DNA of 64,000 bases from CABMGU01 sp964508495 (GCA_964508495.1 CAZDUA010000004.1:9108-73107), one strand, 5' to 3'. Shown: positions 25,076-33,406, counted from the stretch's first letter. The notes: generated by a model not told the origin, from the sequence alone. Program-made: numbers and translations.

Positions 25076-25190
25076 CAAACTTTCGGAAAGTTTGATCAAA
25101 TCGCTCCTCGCTCGGGACTCGAGAAGCATTCTGATAAATCCCTAACGGGATGTTCAATACTCTTCTCTCGCCACTCACGATGTCGCGAAA
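25076..25190. repeat. Structured dispersed repeat, copy B
   Basis: A 115-bp unit in the same orientation as copy A (22580-22696). Stem 1 AAACTTTC/GAAAGTTT is identical apart from the centre base. Stem 2 GCTCCTCG/CGAGAAGC has one mismatch. Stem 3 is ATCCC/GGGAT instead of GTTTGC/GCAAAC. It lies between the Sec61-beta promoter and the 3' end of RNase P RNA. Confidence 0.6.
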
Positions 25191-25216
25191 CCCGATTCTA
25201 GCTTTAAATATAAAGC

Positions 25217-25545
25217 GGGGTTGGGCACGAATAAGCTGCCTTTTGTACGCCTCCAACCAATGATAATCATCGGTGATGGTATTACCCATCTGGACAGGCG
25301 AATTTGGGCATTCAACTAAGCGCACGTTCTGTGCTTGCACCGGCGAGGGCTATCCGTTTCATCCAATCGCGTAAGAACGTCCGCGCGTATGCCCGTGTCG
25401 CCACAGGAGTCACGCTTCCTCCTACTTACGCAAGGTCCGTTTCTGTGATGGAGCCAACCATTACTGATTCTCTTTGCAGAGTCGCCTTTTGATGGTGGGC
25501 AGACTTTCCTCAGCATTCGCCGAAGCCCAATACCTGCCCAACCCC
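25217..25545 (-). ncRNA. rnpB: RNase P RNA
   Basis: On the minus strand the ends pair (GGGGTTGGGC near 25545 with GCCCAACCCC near 25217). The universal core is present: CTGAGGAAAGTCTGCC near the 5' end, GGATGAAACGG in the middle, and GGCAGCTTATTCGTGCCC before the 3' end. It is the catalytic RNA that trims tRNA 5' leaders, including the embedded tRNA-Leu. A TATA box (ATTTATATACTG) lies ~27 nt upstream. Its protein subunit Rpp29 is encoded at 54401-54652. The boundaries are approximate. Confidence 0.92.
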
Positions 25546-25576
25546 AATATAAACCTATATACTGCAGTATATAAAT

Positions 25577-26671
25577 TTATTGCTTTGAGAATACGAGTAT
25601 AAACAGTTCTTCAGCGCCCTGCATTACTTTTCTTTCGCTTTCAACCTTGAATTTGAACTCTTCAGCTTTTTTCTTCAGAATGTCAACGCCGCGCTTCATG
25701 ACAACACAGATTTTGCCGGACTTTTTCAAGATGAACTCTGCTTGATAGAAGACTTGATGATAAATTTTCTCAACAGTCGCATCAGCAATACTCCTGCCTG
25801 GCTGGACAGGAAGAGTTATTATGCGGTCGAGAAAATTCTTGCCAAACTTGGCATCAAGCCATTTCATATCAGCCCTGCTGAACTCAATAGATTTAACCAC
25901 GCCAGCAATCTTGGCATTCTTTCTAGAAGCAGAAACGTGCTTGAAATTATCATCCATGGCAATAATGGTTCCTTTGAAATCAGTCTCTTCGTCTTTCAAT
26001 TCATACTTGAAATCAGGAAGACGAGAAAAACCAAGCCTTTCCTTGCCAAACTTATGAGAAGAAGTATTCGTGGCAAACAAAGCAGCCTCTATTGGAATAA
26101 TTCCATGACGACAGAACGGGTCAAGAAGAGACTGCTTAGTTTCATAACCAGAAATCGGCAACAAAGCAGCAGCAATATTACCCTTCAAAGCATCAGTGCC
26201 AAGAAAAATACGATAATCTCTACGGCCAAGATCAATACCAGAAAAGTCAACACCCAAATAACCATCATTACCGTCAATCAAAAGGAAGAAAATAGTCTGA
26301 GGGCTTTTACGCTCAATAGTTACTTTATATTTCTCAACAAGAGCACGATTAAGCACAAGCTCAACATCAAAAGAAGTGAAATCGTGCTTGCCTGTCCTTT
26401 CACATACTAAGACGGCAGTTTTGTCGATAAATGGAAGGTCTTTCAAGATTTCAGGGCCTGGAGTTCCTGACAGTTTGAACGAAGACAAAAGAAGAATAAC
26501 TTTAGAAAAAGTACGACCATGATAACACAAGTCAACCAAGTCCTGCTCAGACTTACAAGAAAAAAACACTTTGCCAGGAGAAATTTTAATATTTGAAGCA
26601 GAAATTAATTTTTTGATTTCATCAGCACTAACGTCCTCTAAGCCGATATGCGTTAGAACAAGCCCGTTCAT
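25577..26671 (-). CDS. THUMP-type RNA guanine methyltransferase family, divergent catalytic motif
   Basis: A 364-residue protein with an N-terminal THUMP-like domain (~1-160) and a Rossmann methyltransferase domain. The SAM motif is LLDPFCRHGIIPIEAALFA (DPFCGSG-type, with R-H in place of the usual small residues). At motif IV, where N2-guanine enzymes such as Trm14/TrmN have (D/N)PPY/F, this protein reads RIITLPVQPGRS, so the canonical Asn-Pro-Pro is lost. It may have a changed or weak activity. It overlaps the gyrA stop by 4 bases. Confidence 0.8.
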   Translation of the reverse strand: MNGLVLTHIGLEDVSADEIKKLISASNIKISPGKVFFSCKSEQDLVDLCYHGRTFSKVILLLSSFKLSGTPGPEILKDLPFIDKTAVLVCERTGKHDFTSFDVELVLNRALVEKYKVTIERKSPQTIFFLLIDGNDGYLGVDFSGIDLGRRDYRIFLGTDALKGNIAAALLPISGYETKQSLLDPFCRHGIIPIEAALFATNTSSHKFGKERLGFSRLPDFKYELKDEETDFKGTIIAMDDNFKHVSASRKNAKIAGVVKSIEFSRADMKWLDAKFGKNFLDRIITLPVQPGRSIADATVEKIYHQVFYQAEFILKKSGKICVVMKRGVDILKKKAEEFKFKVESERKVMQGAEELFILVFSKQ

Positions 26672-29109
26672 TCTTCTTCCAGAACAATCTTGGCAATACT
26701 AATGACTTTGTCCTTCTCATCCAATTTCATCACTCTTACGCCTTGAGTGTTCCTACCAATAACGCTAATACCATTGACAGGAGTACGAATAAGAACACCG
26801 TTCTGGGAAATAAGCATTAATTCATCACTATCTGTAACGCTGGCAATACTAACAACGCTGCCATTCTTATCAGTAATTTTGATATTGATTACTCCAACAC
26901 CGCCACGATTAATTAATCTATAATCAGAAATCGGAGAACGCTTACCATGACCATTCTCCGTGACAGTAACCAATGAAAGCTTATCATCAGCAATAGTAGC
27001 GCCAACAACAAAATCATCACGCAATCTTATACCGATAACACCGGTTGCAGTTCTGCCCATAGGACGAACGTCAGATTCGTGGAATTTTACGGCCATACCT
27101 TGTTTTGTAGCAATAATGATCTGCTGATTACCATCAGTCAACATGACAGACTTAAGCTCGTCTTTTTCTTCCAAACCAAGAGCGATAATACCGCCCTTTC
27201 GCGGATTGCTGAATTCAGCCAGCGAAGTCTTCTTAACAGTACCATTAGCGGTAACCATGAACAAGAACTTATTTTCTTCAAACTGCTTAACAGGAATAAA
27301 CGCGGTAACTTTTTCTCCCTGGCTTAACTGAAGAAGGTTGACAATAGCAGTGCCTTTTGCATAACGGCCGGCCTCAGGCAGCTGATAAACCTTAATCCAG
27401 TGCACCTTGCCCAGACTGGTGAAAAATAGAATATAATCGTGAGTATTTGCAACGAACAAGTTCTCAATAAAGTCCTCTTCCTTAGCTTCTGCAGCAATAA
27501 TGCCCTTGCCACCACGACGCTGCTGTTTATAGGTGTCCATTGGAAGACGCTTGACGTAGCCTGCATGAGTTATAGTAATGACATCATCTTCAGGCTTGAT
27601 GAGAGATTCCTCCTCCATGGCAGCAATCTCTGACTCCAAAACCTGCGTTCTACGAGCATCACCATACTTTTCTTTGAGTTCTAAAAGCTCTGCCTTGATG
27701 ATGCCCAAAATTTTCTGCTCGCTGGCAAGAATATCCTTCAGGTCCTTGATAAGACGAATGAGGTCTTCATGCTCAGCGCGAATCTTAGTCTGCTCAAGAC
27801 TCGTCAGCCTGCGCAAAGTCATATCAAGAATAGCCTGCGCTTGTTTTTCTGACAGCTTATAGTCTTCCATCAATGATTTTTTAGCATCATCAGCAGACTT
27901 AGACCTCTTAATCAACTGAACAACAGCATCAATGTTGTTAAGTGCAACAATAAGGCCTTCCAACAAATGAGCCTTATTTTCGGCCTGCGTAAAATCAAAC
28001 TGAGTACGCTTACGCACGACCAAACGACGATAGTCAATATAATTCTGAATAAAATCCTTCAAAGAAAGAAGACGAGGCTGATTGTCAACAAGAGCAAGCA
28101 TGTTAATGCCGAAAGTTTCTTGAAGGCGGCTGTGAGCGAATAATTGATTAAGAACAACATCAGAGTTAGCGCCCTGCTTAAGGTCAATGACAACACGCAT
28201 TCCCTCACGGTCACTTTCATCACGCAAATCAGAAATGCCCTGAACTTTTTTATCTCTAACAAGGTCGGCAATAGCCTTAATGAGCTCGGACTTATTAACC
28301 ATGTAAGGAATCTCGGTAACAATAATTCTCGTCTTGTTCTTGGCTTCCTCAATGCTAGTTTTAGCACGAACAACAATCCTGCCACGACCAGACTTGTAAG
28401 CCTCCCTCAAACCAGAAGTGCCCATGATAATTCCGCCAGTTGGAAAATCAGGAGCTTTAACAGACTGCATCAAAGAAGGAATGTCAATATCAGGATTGTC
28501 TATTGTTTTTATGGTGGCATCGCAGACTTCCGACATGTTATGCGGAGGAATGTTAGTCGCCATACCAACAGCAATACCAGAGCTACCATTAATCAGCAGA
28601 TTAGGAACTTTAGCAGGCAAGACAGAAGGCTCTTGCAAAGAACCATCAAAGTTAGGAACAAAATTAACAGTCTCTTTTTCGATGTCCTGAAGCATTTCTT
28701 CCGCGAGCTTATTCAAACGAGCCTCAGTATAACGCATAGCTGCGGCATTATCACCATCAACAGAACCAAAATTGCCCTGACCTTGAACCAATGGATATCT
28801 TAATGAAAAGTCTTGCGCTAATCGAACCATTGCATCGTAAACCGACATATCACCATGAGGGTGATACTTACCAAGAACTTCACCAACAATCCTTGCACTC
28901 TTCTTGGAAGGCTTGTTATGCAACATGCCCATATCGTACATTGCAAAAAGAACTCTGCGGTGAACCGGCTTAAGACCATCTCTCACGTCAGGAAGAGCAC
29001 GGCCAACAATAACGGACATAGAATAATCTAAGTAAGAAGCCTTCATCTCCTGCTCGATAATGCGGGAGACAATCTTTTCTGGTTTTGGCTCTGGTTTTGC
29101 GTCAGACAT
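26668..29109 (-). CDS. gyrA: DNA gyrase subunit A
   Basis: An 813-residue type IIA topoisomerase A subunit. The active tyrosine is Tyr127 in AAAMRYTEARL, and the N-terminal winged-helix has VGRALPDVRDGLKPVHRR. The C-terminal beta-pinwheel carries a GyrA box (QQRRGGKG near residue 533), which distinguishes gyrase from topoisomerase IV and implies negative supercoiling. No gyrB is adjacent. Gyrase in archaea was acquired from bacteria, and it must work beside topoisomerase VI here. The promoter lies at ~29130-29140. Confidence 0.96.
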   Translation of the reverse strand: MSDAKPEPKPEKIVSRIIEQEMKASYLDYSMSVIVGRALPDVRDGLKPVHRRVLFAMYDMGMLHNKPSKKSARIVGEVLGKYHPHGDMSVYDAMVRLAQDFSLRYPLVQGQGNFGSVDGDNAAAMRYTEARLNKLAEEMLQDIEKETVNFVPNFDGSLQEPSVLPAKVPNLLINGSSGIAVGMATNIPPHNMSEVCDATIKTIDNPDIDIPSLMQSVKAPDFPTGGIIMGTSGLREAYKSGRGRIVVRAKTSIEEAKNKTRIIVTEIPYMVNKSELIKAIADLVRDKKVQGISDLRDESDREGMRVVIDLKQGANSDVVLNQLFAHSRLQETFGINMLALVDNQPRLLSLKDFIQNYIDYRRLVVRKRTQFDFTQAENKAHLLEGLIVALNNIDAVVQLIKRSKSADDAKKSLMEDYKLSEKQAQAILDMTLRRLTSLEQTKIRAEHEDLIRLIKDLKDILASEQKILGIIKAELLELKEKYGDARRTQVLESEIAAMEEESLIKPEDDVITITHAGYVKRLPMDTYKQQRRGGKGIIAAEAKEEDFIENLFVANTHDYILFFTSLGKVHWIKVYQLPEAGRYAKGTAIVNLLQLSQGEKVTAFIPVKQFEENKFLFMVTANGTVKKTSLAEFSNPRKGGIIALGLEEKDELKSVMLTDGNQQIIIATKQGMAVKFHESDVRPMGRTATGVIGIRLRDDFVVGATIADDKLSLVTVTENGHGKRSPISDYRLINRGGVGVINIKITDKNGSVVSIASVTDSDELMLISQNGVLIRTPVNGISVIGRNTQGVRVMKLDEKDKVISIAKIVLEEE

Positions 29110-29185
29110 AAAAGAAACCTTTATCGACGATAAAAAGGAGATTTTAGGGCTTTATAATGGTTATTATTTTCAATATGGAAAATTA

Positions 29186-29332
29186 TTACAGATTTGACTT
29201 CAGAATCGCGGTCCTAATTACGAAATTCTTCCCGCAATAAACACACCTTTTTGACTTATTACCAATAATATCAGAACGCGACTCGTACAACATATGATTG
29301 CCACAATGACGGCACTTCAAGAATAATTTCAT
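29186..29332 (-). CDS. Tiny zinc-ribbon protein
   Basis: A 48-residue frame too short for many gene callers. It begins MKLFLKCRHCG and contains a second CVYCG, giving a CxxC-x21-CxxC zinc ribbon, and ends VIRTAILKSNL. The ATG overlaps the scpB stop as ATGA, strong evidence for translational coupling. The residue pattern (KCRHCG.H...SRS...KRCVYCGK) is seen in small archaeal zinc-ribbon proteins of unknown function. Nucleic-acid or protein binding is plausible. A TAA stop is at 29186-29188. Confidence 0.75.
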   Translation of the reverse strand: MKLFLKCRHCGNHMLYESRSDIIGNKSKRCVYCGKNFVIRTAILKSNL

Positions 29333-30561
29333 TCCTTGTTTTCTTCCTCTTCAGGCTCACCAGACAACATTTTCTTAATCTTCTCCTCAATCTTAGCTTC
29401 CATCTCAGGGGGAACACCCTTAGGATACAAACCCTTGCCCTCCTCAAACGTCTTTTGTTTCATACGGGCAGTCTTTTCAGCAGCCTCTTTAGAAATCTTC
29501 TGTTCAGAAGTCAGAACAACCTCTTCGACTTTTTCCTCTCTCTTCTCAGGCAAAATAATCTCATCAGGTTTTTCTTCCTTTACTAGCTTGTGCTTCTTTT
29601 CTTTCAAGGGCTTTCCGACTTTAGGAACTTCAAGAACTGGCGCTTCTTCAGCAACTTCCTCAACTGACTTTGCTGCTTCTTCCAACGACTCAGGAATTAC
29701 TGGCTTTTCAACGTGCTCTCTAGGATGATGAACAGCATGAGCGTGCTTATGATGAGGCTTTTTCTTATGATGATGTTTTTTGTGCGGGTGCTCTTCAACA
29801 GGAACAAGAGGACGCTCATCAGGAGGAATACTCTCCAACGGAACATCATACACTGGAAGTTCGCCAACTTTTTCCTCAACAATCTCAATACCAGTAGGAA
29901 GCAATTCCTGAACAGGCTGGATAACAGGATATTCCTCCAACTTTTGCGGAGCGCCATTATCAGGCTGCAAAACAATCTGAGGATTCTCCAACTGCTCAGC
30001 AGTAGTCTTGCGCTGGTCTACTCCAAACTGCTCTATCTCCGTCTCCTTAGCCTCAATGGCCTTCTCAACATCACCCGCACTCGTAAACTTCTGCTTCAAC
30101 TTAGAAGGGTCGATGTCAAAATATTCAAAAAATTTTGGAGTCAACTTGACAAGCTTAGACCTGCCGCTCTTCTCCCTCGTAATAAAACCAGAATTCTCAA
30201 GCTGGGACAAATGATCATACGCCTTATTAGTCCTAATCTTAACGACTTTTGACTGAAGAACAGGAGCTTTGTAAGCAACAACGGCCAAAGTCTCAAGATG
30301 CCCCTTGGGAAGCTCGGTCTTAGTTACAACCTTCTTAATCACACCAACATACTTTTCCCTAACGGTAAGCTTCCAAGCACTACCATCCTGCAAAAGCATA
30401 GTAGGACTACCAGAAGAATCCAACAAAATCTTCCATTCTTCCAAGACAGCAAGAACTTCAGATTCTGAACGCTTGCAAAGCTTGGCCAGCTCAGAAAGCT
30501 CCAGCTTCCTTGCAGCGGCAAACGAGATAGCCTCTACAACGCGCTTAAGCTCTTCATCCAT
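29329..30561 (-). CDS. scpB: ScpB-like chromosome segregation protein with long charged tail
   Basis: A 410-residue protein. Residues ~1-170 match ScpB: two winged-helix domains, with VVEAISFAAARKLELSELAKL and ETLAVVAYKAPVLQSKVVKIRTNKAYDHLSQLENSGFI. ScpB binds the kleisin ScpA and SMC. The remaining ~240 residues are low complexity, rich in Glu, Lys, Pro and Val, with a His/Lys-rich stretch (HPHKKHHHKKKPHHKH) near residue 275. Typical ScpB is ~190 residues, so the tail doubles the length. It overlaps the upstream gene by 8 bp and the zinc-ribbon gene by 3. Confidence 0.85.
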   Translation of the reverse strand: MDEELKRVVEAISFAAARKLELSELAKLCKRSESEVLAVLEEWKILLDSSGSPTMLLQDGSAWKLTVREKYVGVIKKVVTKTELPKGHLETLAVVAYKAPVLQSKVVKIRTNKAYDHLSQLENSGFITREKSGRSKLVKLTPKFFEYFDIDPSKLKQKFTSAGDVEKAIEAKETEIEQFGVDQRKTTAEQLENPQIVLQPDNGAPQKLEEYPVIQPVQELLPTGIEIVEEKVGELPVYDVPLESIPPDERPLVPVEEHPHKKHHHKKKPHHKHAHAVHHPREHVEKPVIPESLEEAAKSVEEVAEEAPVLEVPKVGKPLKEKKHKLVKEEKPDEIILPEKREEKVEEVVLTSEQKISKEAAEKTARMKQKTFEEGKGLYPKGVPPEMEAKIEEKIKKMLSGEPEEEENKE

Positions 30562-31117
30562 TAGTAACGTACACCTGGCCCTCTTTTTTCAACGCGTCCT
30601 TCTTGACCAAGCCTTCAACAAAAGGCTTCAACTCATCAACGCCAATACCCAAATAATTCGAAAGCTCGTCCAAAGACTGAGGCTTCATATTGCAAACAAA
30701 TTTGATAAAATTATGAACAATATTCAAAGCATTCTTGTCCAAAACCTGCTTCTGAGCCGTCAAACCCTTCAGCATCATATCAGTCTGGTGCAGTTTAGCC
30801 TGCAAGTCATTAACAAAATCCTCAAATTGCGCCATGTCAATACTCAACTGTTCAGGACTCATGATCTCAACAGTACTCGGCATTGTGTCAAAACAGAAAT
30901 CCAAAAGCTCCTGAGGGTCCTTAAACGATATCTGCAACTCAACAAACTGAGTAAAAAGCTTATCAGCAGGCACAGGCTCGGCATACTTCTCAAGCTGAAC
31001 GTCCAAACCACCCTGCTTAAGCTTATCAACATGGTCCTGCAAAGCCTTAGCTATGTATTCCTTAGGAGCGCCAAGTATTTCCACTATACACCTAGCCACA
31101 ATCTTCTGTCGTTCCAT
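30554..31117 (-). CDS. Conserved helical protein with C-terminal winged-helix-like region, ScpB partner candidate
   Basis: A 187-residue protein with no function I recognise. Visible parts: an N-terminal RQKIVARCIVEILGAPKEYIAKALQDHVDKL helix pair, a central coiled-coil segment (FEDFVNDLQAKLHQTDMMLKGL), and a C-terminal LDELSNYLGIGVDELKPFVEGLVKKDALKKEGQVYVTN that looks like a winged helix. Kleisins also end in a winged helix and ScpA is usually next to ScpB, so a kleisin-like role is a guess. The start at 31117 lies 27 nt from a TATA box (GCTTTATAATTGG); the frame from 31141 is less likely. Confidence 0.7.
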   Translation of the reverse strand: MERQKIVARCIVEILGAPKEYIAKALQDHVDKLKQGGLDVQLEKYAEPVPADKLFTQFVELQISFKDPQELLDFCFDTMPSTVEIMSPEQLSIDMAQFEDFVNDLQAKLHQTDMMLKGLTAQKQVLDKNALNIVHNFIKFVCNMKPQSLDELSNYLGIGVDELKPFVEGLVKKDALKKEGQVYVTNG

Positions 31118-31238
31118 ACCGGTAGTGCGAGCAATGACCAATTATAAAGCTTTTCATTCGACAAAATGGCTTAAGTTGTTATCGTCAAATAGTTACAAAA
31201 GCTTATAATGACAAATAAAAAAGACAGAACGGGGTGAA

Positions 31239-31751
31239 ATGATGGCACTATTTGGTTTTCTAAAGAAAAAACGTGAAGAAGAGCTACCAATGCCACCTCC
31301 ACCAACACCTCCAGAAATGCCACCAATGATGAGAGGAGACATAGACTCGATAAGAGCGCCTTCTCCAGAAATGGCACAATTCTCAATGCCAGGAATGGAA
31401 CACGAAGAACCACCATTACCGGAATTACCACTAGCTCTTCCAGCACCTGCGGAGGAAAGAGAGGTACGAATATTCGACAGGACAATCAGACCAGAAGAGC
31501 GTGAAGAACCAACAGAAACGGTAAGACCGCCAGTCAGGCCAACATTCGTAGCAGTAGAAGACTACAAAAGAATCATCAATGACACAAACATGATAAGATC
31601 AAAACTAATGGACGCAGAAAACTTCGTAAAAAGACTAAGCGACCTAAAAAACGAAGAAGAAAGAGCGTTTGAGAAATGGAGAGTACAACTCGAAGACGTC
31701 GAGAAAAAACTAAATTACGTTGACCAGCTAATAGCAAAAGCAGAAAGGTGA
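31239..31751 (+). CDS. Proline-rich coiled-coil protein, member 1 of a three-gene cassette
   Basis: A 170-residue protein. A short hydrophobic/basic head (MALFGFLKKKREEE) precedes ~80 residues rich in Pro, Met and Glu (PMPPPPTPPEMPPMM), then a coiled coil of ~65 residues beginning FVAVEDYKRIINDTNMIRSKL. The coiled coil is clearly related to the whole of the next protein. A GGGGTGA ribosome site precedes two adjacent ATGs (31239, 31242). The three genes are spaced without gaps. Function unknown; the form suggests a scaffold or filament-like adaptor. Confidence 0.75.
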   Translation: MMALFGFLKKKREEELPMPPPPTPPEMPPMMRGDIDSIRAPSPEMAQFSMPGMEHEEPPLPELPLALPAPAEEREVRIFDRTIRPEEREEPTETVRPPVRPTFVAVEDYKRIINDTNMIRSKLMDAENFVKRLSDLKNEEERAFEKWRVQLEDVEKKLNYVDQLIAKAER

Positions 31752-31756
31752 TTATT

Positions 31757-31987
31757 ATGGATGAAACAAGAGCGCCAGTGTTTGTCAAAATCGACGAGTA
31801 CAAAGATATAGTAGACATTATGACATTAATGAGAGATAAGCTCAGACAAGCCAAGTTCCTTCTAGACAAGATTGCAGAACTGAAAGCACAGGAAGACTCA
31901 GAACTAGCAACCTGGGCAAAAGAACTCGAAGACGTCGAAGCAAGAGTATCAAGCGTTGACAAAACACTCTCACAACCAAGCCTATAA
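31757..31987 (+). CDS. Small coiled-coil protein, member 2 of the cassette
   Basis: A 76-residue helical protein starting at the ATG at 31757, set by a GGTGA ribosome site inside the end of the previous gene. It aligns end to end with the C-terminal part of member 1: FVKIDEYKDIVDIMTLMRDKL against FVAVEDYKRIINDTNMIRSKL, then LEDVEARVSSVDK against LEDVEKKLNYVDQ. The pair arose by duplication and may form a heteromeric coiled coil. Its last base is shared with the first base of member 3. Confidence 0.75.
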   Translation: MDETRAPVFVKIDEYKDIVDIMTLMRDKLRQAKFLLDKIAELKAQEDSELATWAKELEDVEARVSSVDKTLSQPSL

Positions 31988-32361
31988 TGGAAGAAGAATT
32001 ATTCTTTGTCGGAATCCGGGACCCAATAGAAATGAGGAAAGAGCTACTCACGTGCTCTAAAGACTTAATTGATTCTTTAAGACGATACGAACAATACAAA
32101 GACGTCAAAGAACAAAAATTACAAAACATAATGGAACTAAAAAGAGTGTTTGACGAATTATTAGTTCTTAATAAAAAAATGAGAAATCATTTACCACGAA
32201 CACCACTCAGAGCACCACCAGCGATAAGAGAAATGGCACGCGAAGAAAGAAGACCAGTTGCCAAAGGCAAACAAACACCAATCAAGTTCACACGAAGCAA
32301 AATAGACGTTCTCGAAGAAGAACTATCAAAAATAGAACAAAGACTAGGAAGCTTAGAGTAA
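31987..32361 (+). CDS. Coiled-coil protein, member 3 of the cassette
   Basis: A 124-residue protein with an N-terminal EEELFFVGIRDPIEMRKELL, a coiled coil (LIDSLRRYEQYKDVKEQKLQNIMELKRVF), a basic Pro-rich linker (HLPRTPLRAPPAI) and a final helix KIDVLEEELSKIEQRLGSLE. Not a homologue of members 1 and 2 as far as I can see. Start and previous stop overlap by one base. Function unknown. Confidence 0.75.
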   Translation: MEEELFFVGIRDPIEMRKELLTCSKDLIDSLRRYEQYKDVKEQKLQNIMELKRVFDELLVLNKKMRNHLPRTPLRAPPAIREMAREERRPVAKGKQTPIKFTRSKIDVLEEELSKIEQRLGSLE

Positions 32362-32366
32362 ATAAA

Positions 32367-33374
32367 TTAATCTCCTTCTATGTAATCAATCCACTTTTCA
32401 TAATCTTTGGGCGTAACTATTATGCTGTTTTCAGGTATAGTTAATTTAGCATCGGATAGCTTGACATTTTTTGCACCTTGTTTACCATAAACTGTATCGA
32501 AATCGTAAGAAGTTCTAGTCACAAGCTTTCCATCTTTATCCAATTCATCTATTACTAACGGCAGATGGAATTGATTATCAAAGCGGAACACAATAAATTG
32601 CCCGAGTTTTGCTTTGTGCGAAAATTTGATTGAAAGAGAAGATTCAACACTTCCACCCGCCCACGATAAAATTTGCGTCGTGGTATCAATTTCCGCAGGA
32701 GCATTGGTAGCATATTCTTTCATAAGATCAACTGGGCTTTTAACATAGAACGGTTCGAAAAGACGAATAAGTTCGGACTCCTTCGCATCATACCAATATT
32801 TGTTGAATTCTATTGGGATCTTTGTCTTGTCAATATTCTTATCTCCAGTGAAATTGAGATTGAAGAATGCAGGCAGATAAACGTTTTTCATTCCTTTGCT
32901 CTTCATTTCTTCCTTTGTCTTATAACTATTCCACCAATTTTCTTCAATTTCGCAACAGTTCACATAGATACTCTTTGTTTCTATATCCCAGTACATCAGT
33001 CGATAGAAATAATTCCAGTACTGGTCATACCAAAATCCAGTGCTACGCTTTGTTCCTTGCACCGCAACACCTATTTGACCATCACTGAACCAATAAGTAG
33101 TAGGTGCCTTATCCAAAAGTTCCTGCATTTTTGTTTTTCCAATTGCGGGTGGTGGAGTTTCAGTAGAGATTGGAGGAGGAGTTTCATCCTCGATAGGTTT
33201 TGTTTCAATAGGTGTTTGCACTGGACAATCTTGAATGGACGACGCGGTACTCCCATCCCAACATTGAACAATGACTTTTTCAACAACCTTTTCTGGTACT
33301 TGTTGAACTTGAGGTGCACAGGATACCAAAAGAACTAGTAAAAACAATGTAAAAACCGATGATAACGCCCGCAT
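32367..33374 (-). CDS. Lipoprotein of unknown function
   Basis: A 335-residue exported lipoprotein with a lipobox LVSC (Cys ~19), then a Thr/Pro-rich spacer (~35-80), then a folded domain with many aromatic residues (YWFSDG, WYDQYWNYFYRLMYWD, NCCEIEENWW). It ends with several predicted strands. It shares architecture with the lipoprotein at 5467-6252, including an adjacent cysteine pair. It is leaderless: a TATA-like TTTTAAATATAAAACC lies ~25 nt before the ATG. A surface role is all that can be said. Confidence 0.8.
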   Translation of the reverse strand: MRALSSVFTLFLLVLLVSCAPQVQQVPEKVVEKVIVQCWDGSTASSIQDCPVQTPIETKPIEDETPPPISTETPPPAIGKTKMQELLDKAPTTYWFSDGQIGVAVQGTKRSTGFWYDQYWNYFYRLMYWDIETKSIYVNCCEIEENWWNSYKTKEEMKSKGMKNVYLPAFFNLNFTGDKNIDKTKIPIEFNKYWYDAKESELIRLFEPFYVKSPVDLMKEYATNAPAEIDTTTQILSWAGGSVESSLSIKFSHKAKLGQFIVFRFDNQFHLPLVIDELDKDGKLVTRTSYDFDTVYGKQGAKNVKLSDAKLTIPENSIIVTPKDYEKWIDYIEGD

Positions 33375-33406
33375 TTCAACCAGTAAAGGTTTTATATTTA
33401 AAAACG

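Noticed and set aside
25304..25516. Short frames in the 25.2-25.5 kb gap
   Set aside because: The region is RNase P RNA by its conserved core and terminal pairing.
28144..28803. 219-residue plus-strand frame inside gyrA
   Set aside because: Antisense to conserved gyrase sequence including the region around the active tyrosine; no independent evidence.
29329..30561. His-rich stretch as an artificial tag or frameshift
   Set aside because: It is within one uninterrupted frame with the same codon use as its surroundings, so it is natural low-complexity sequence.
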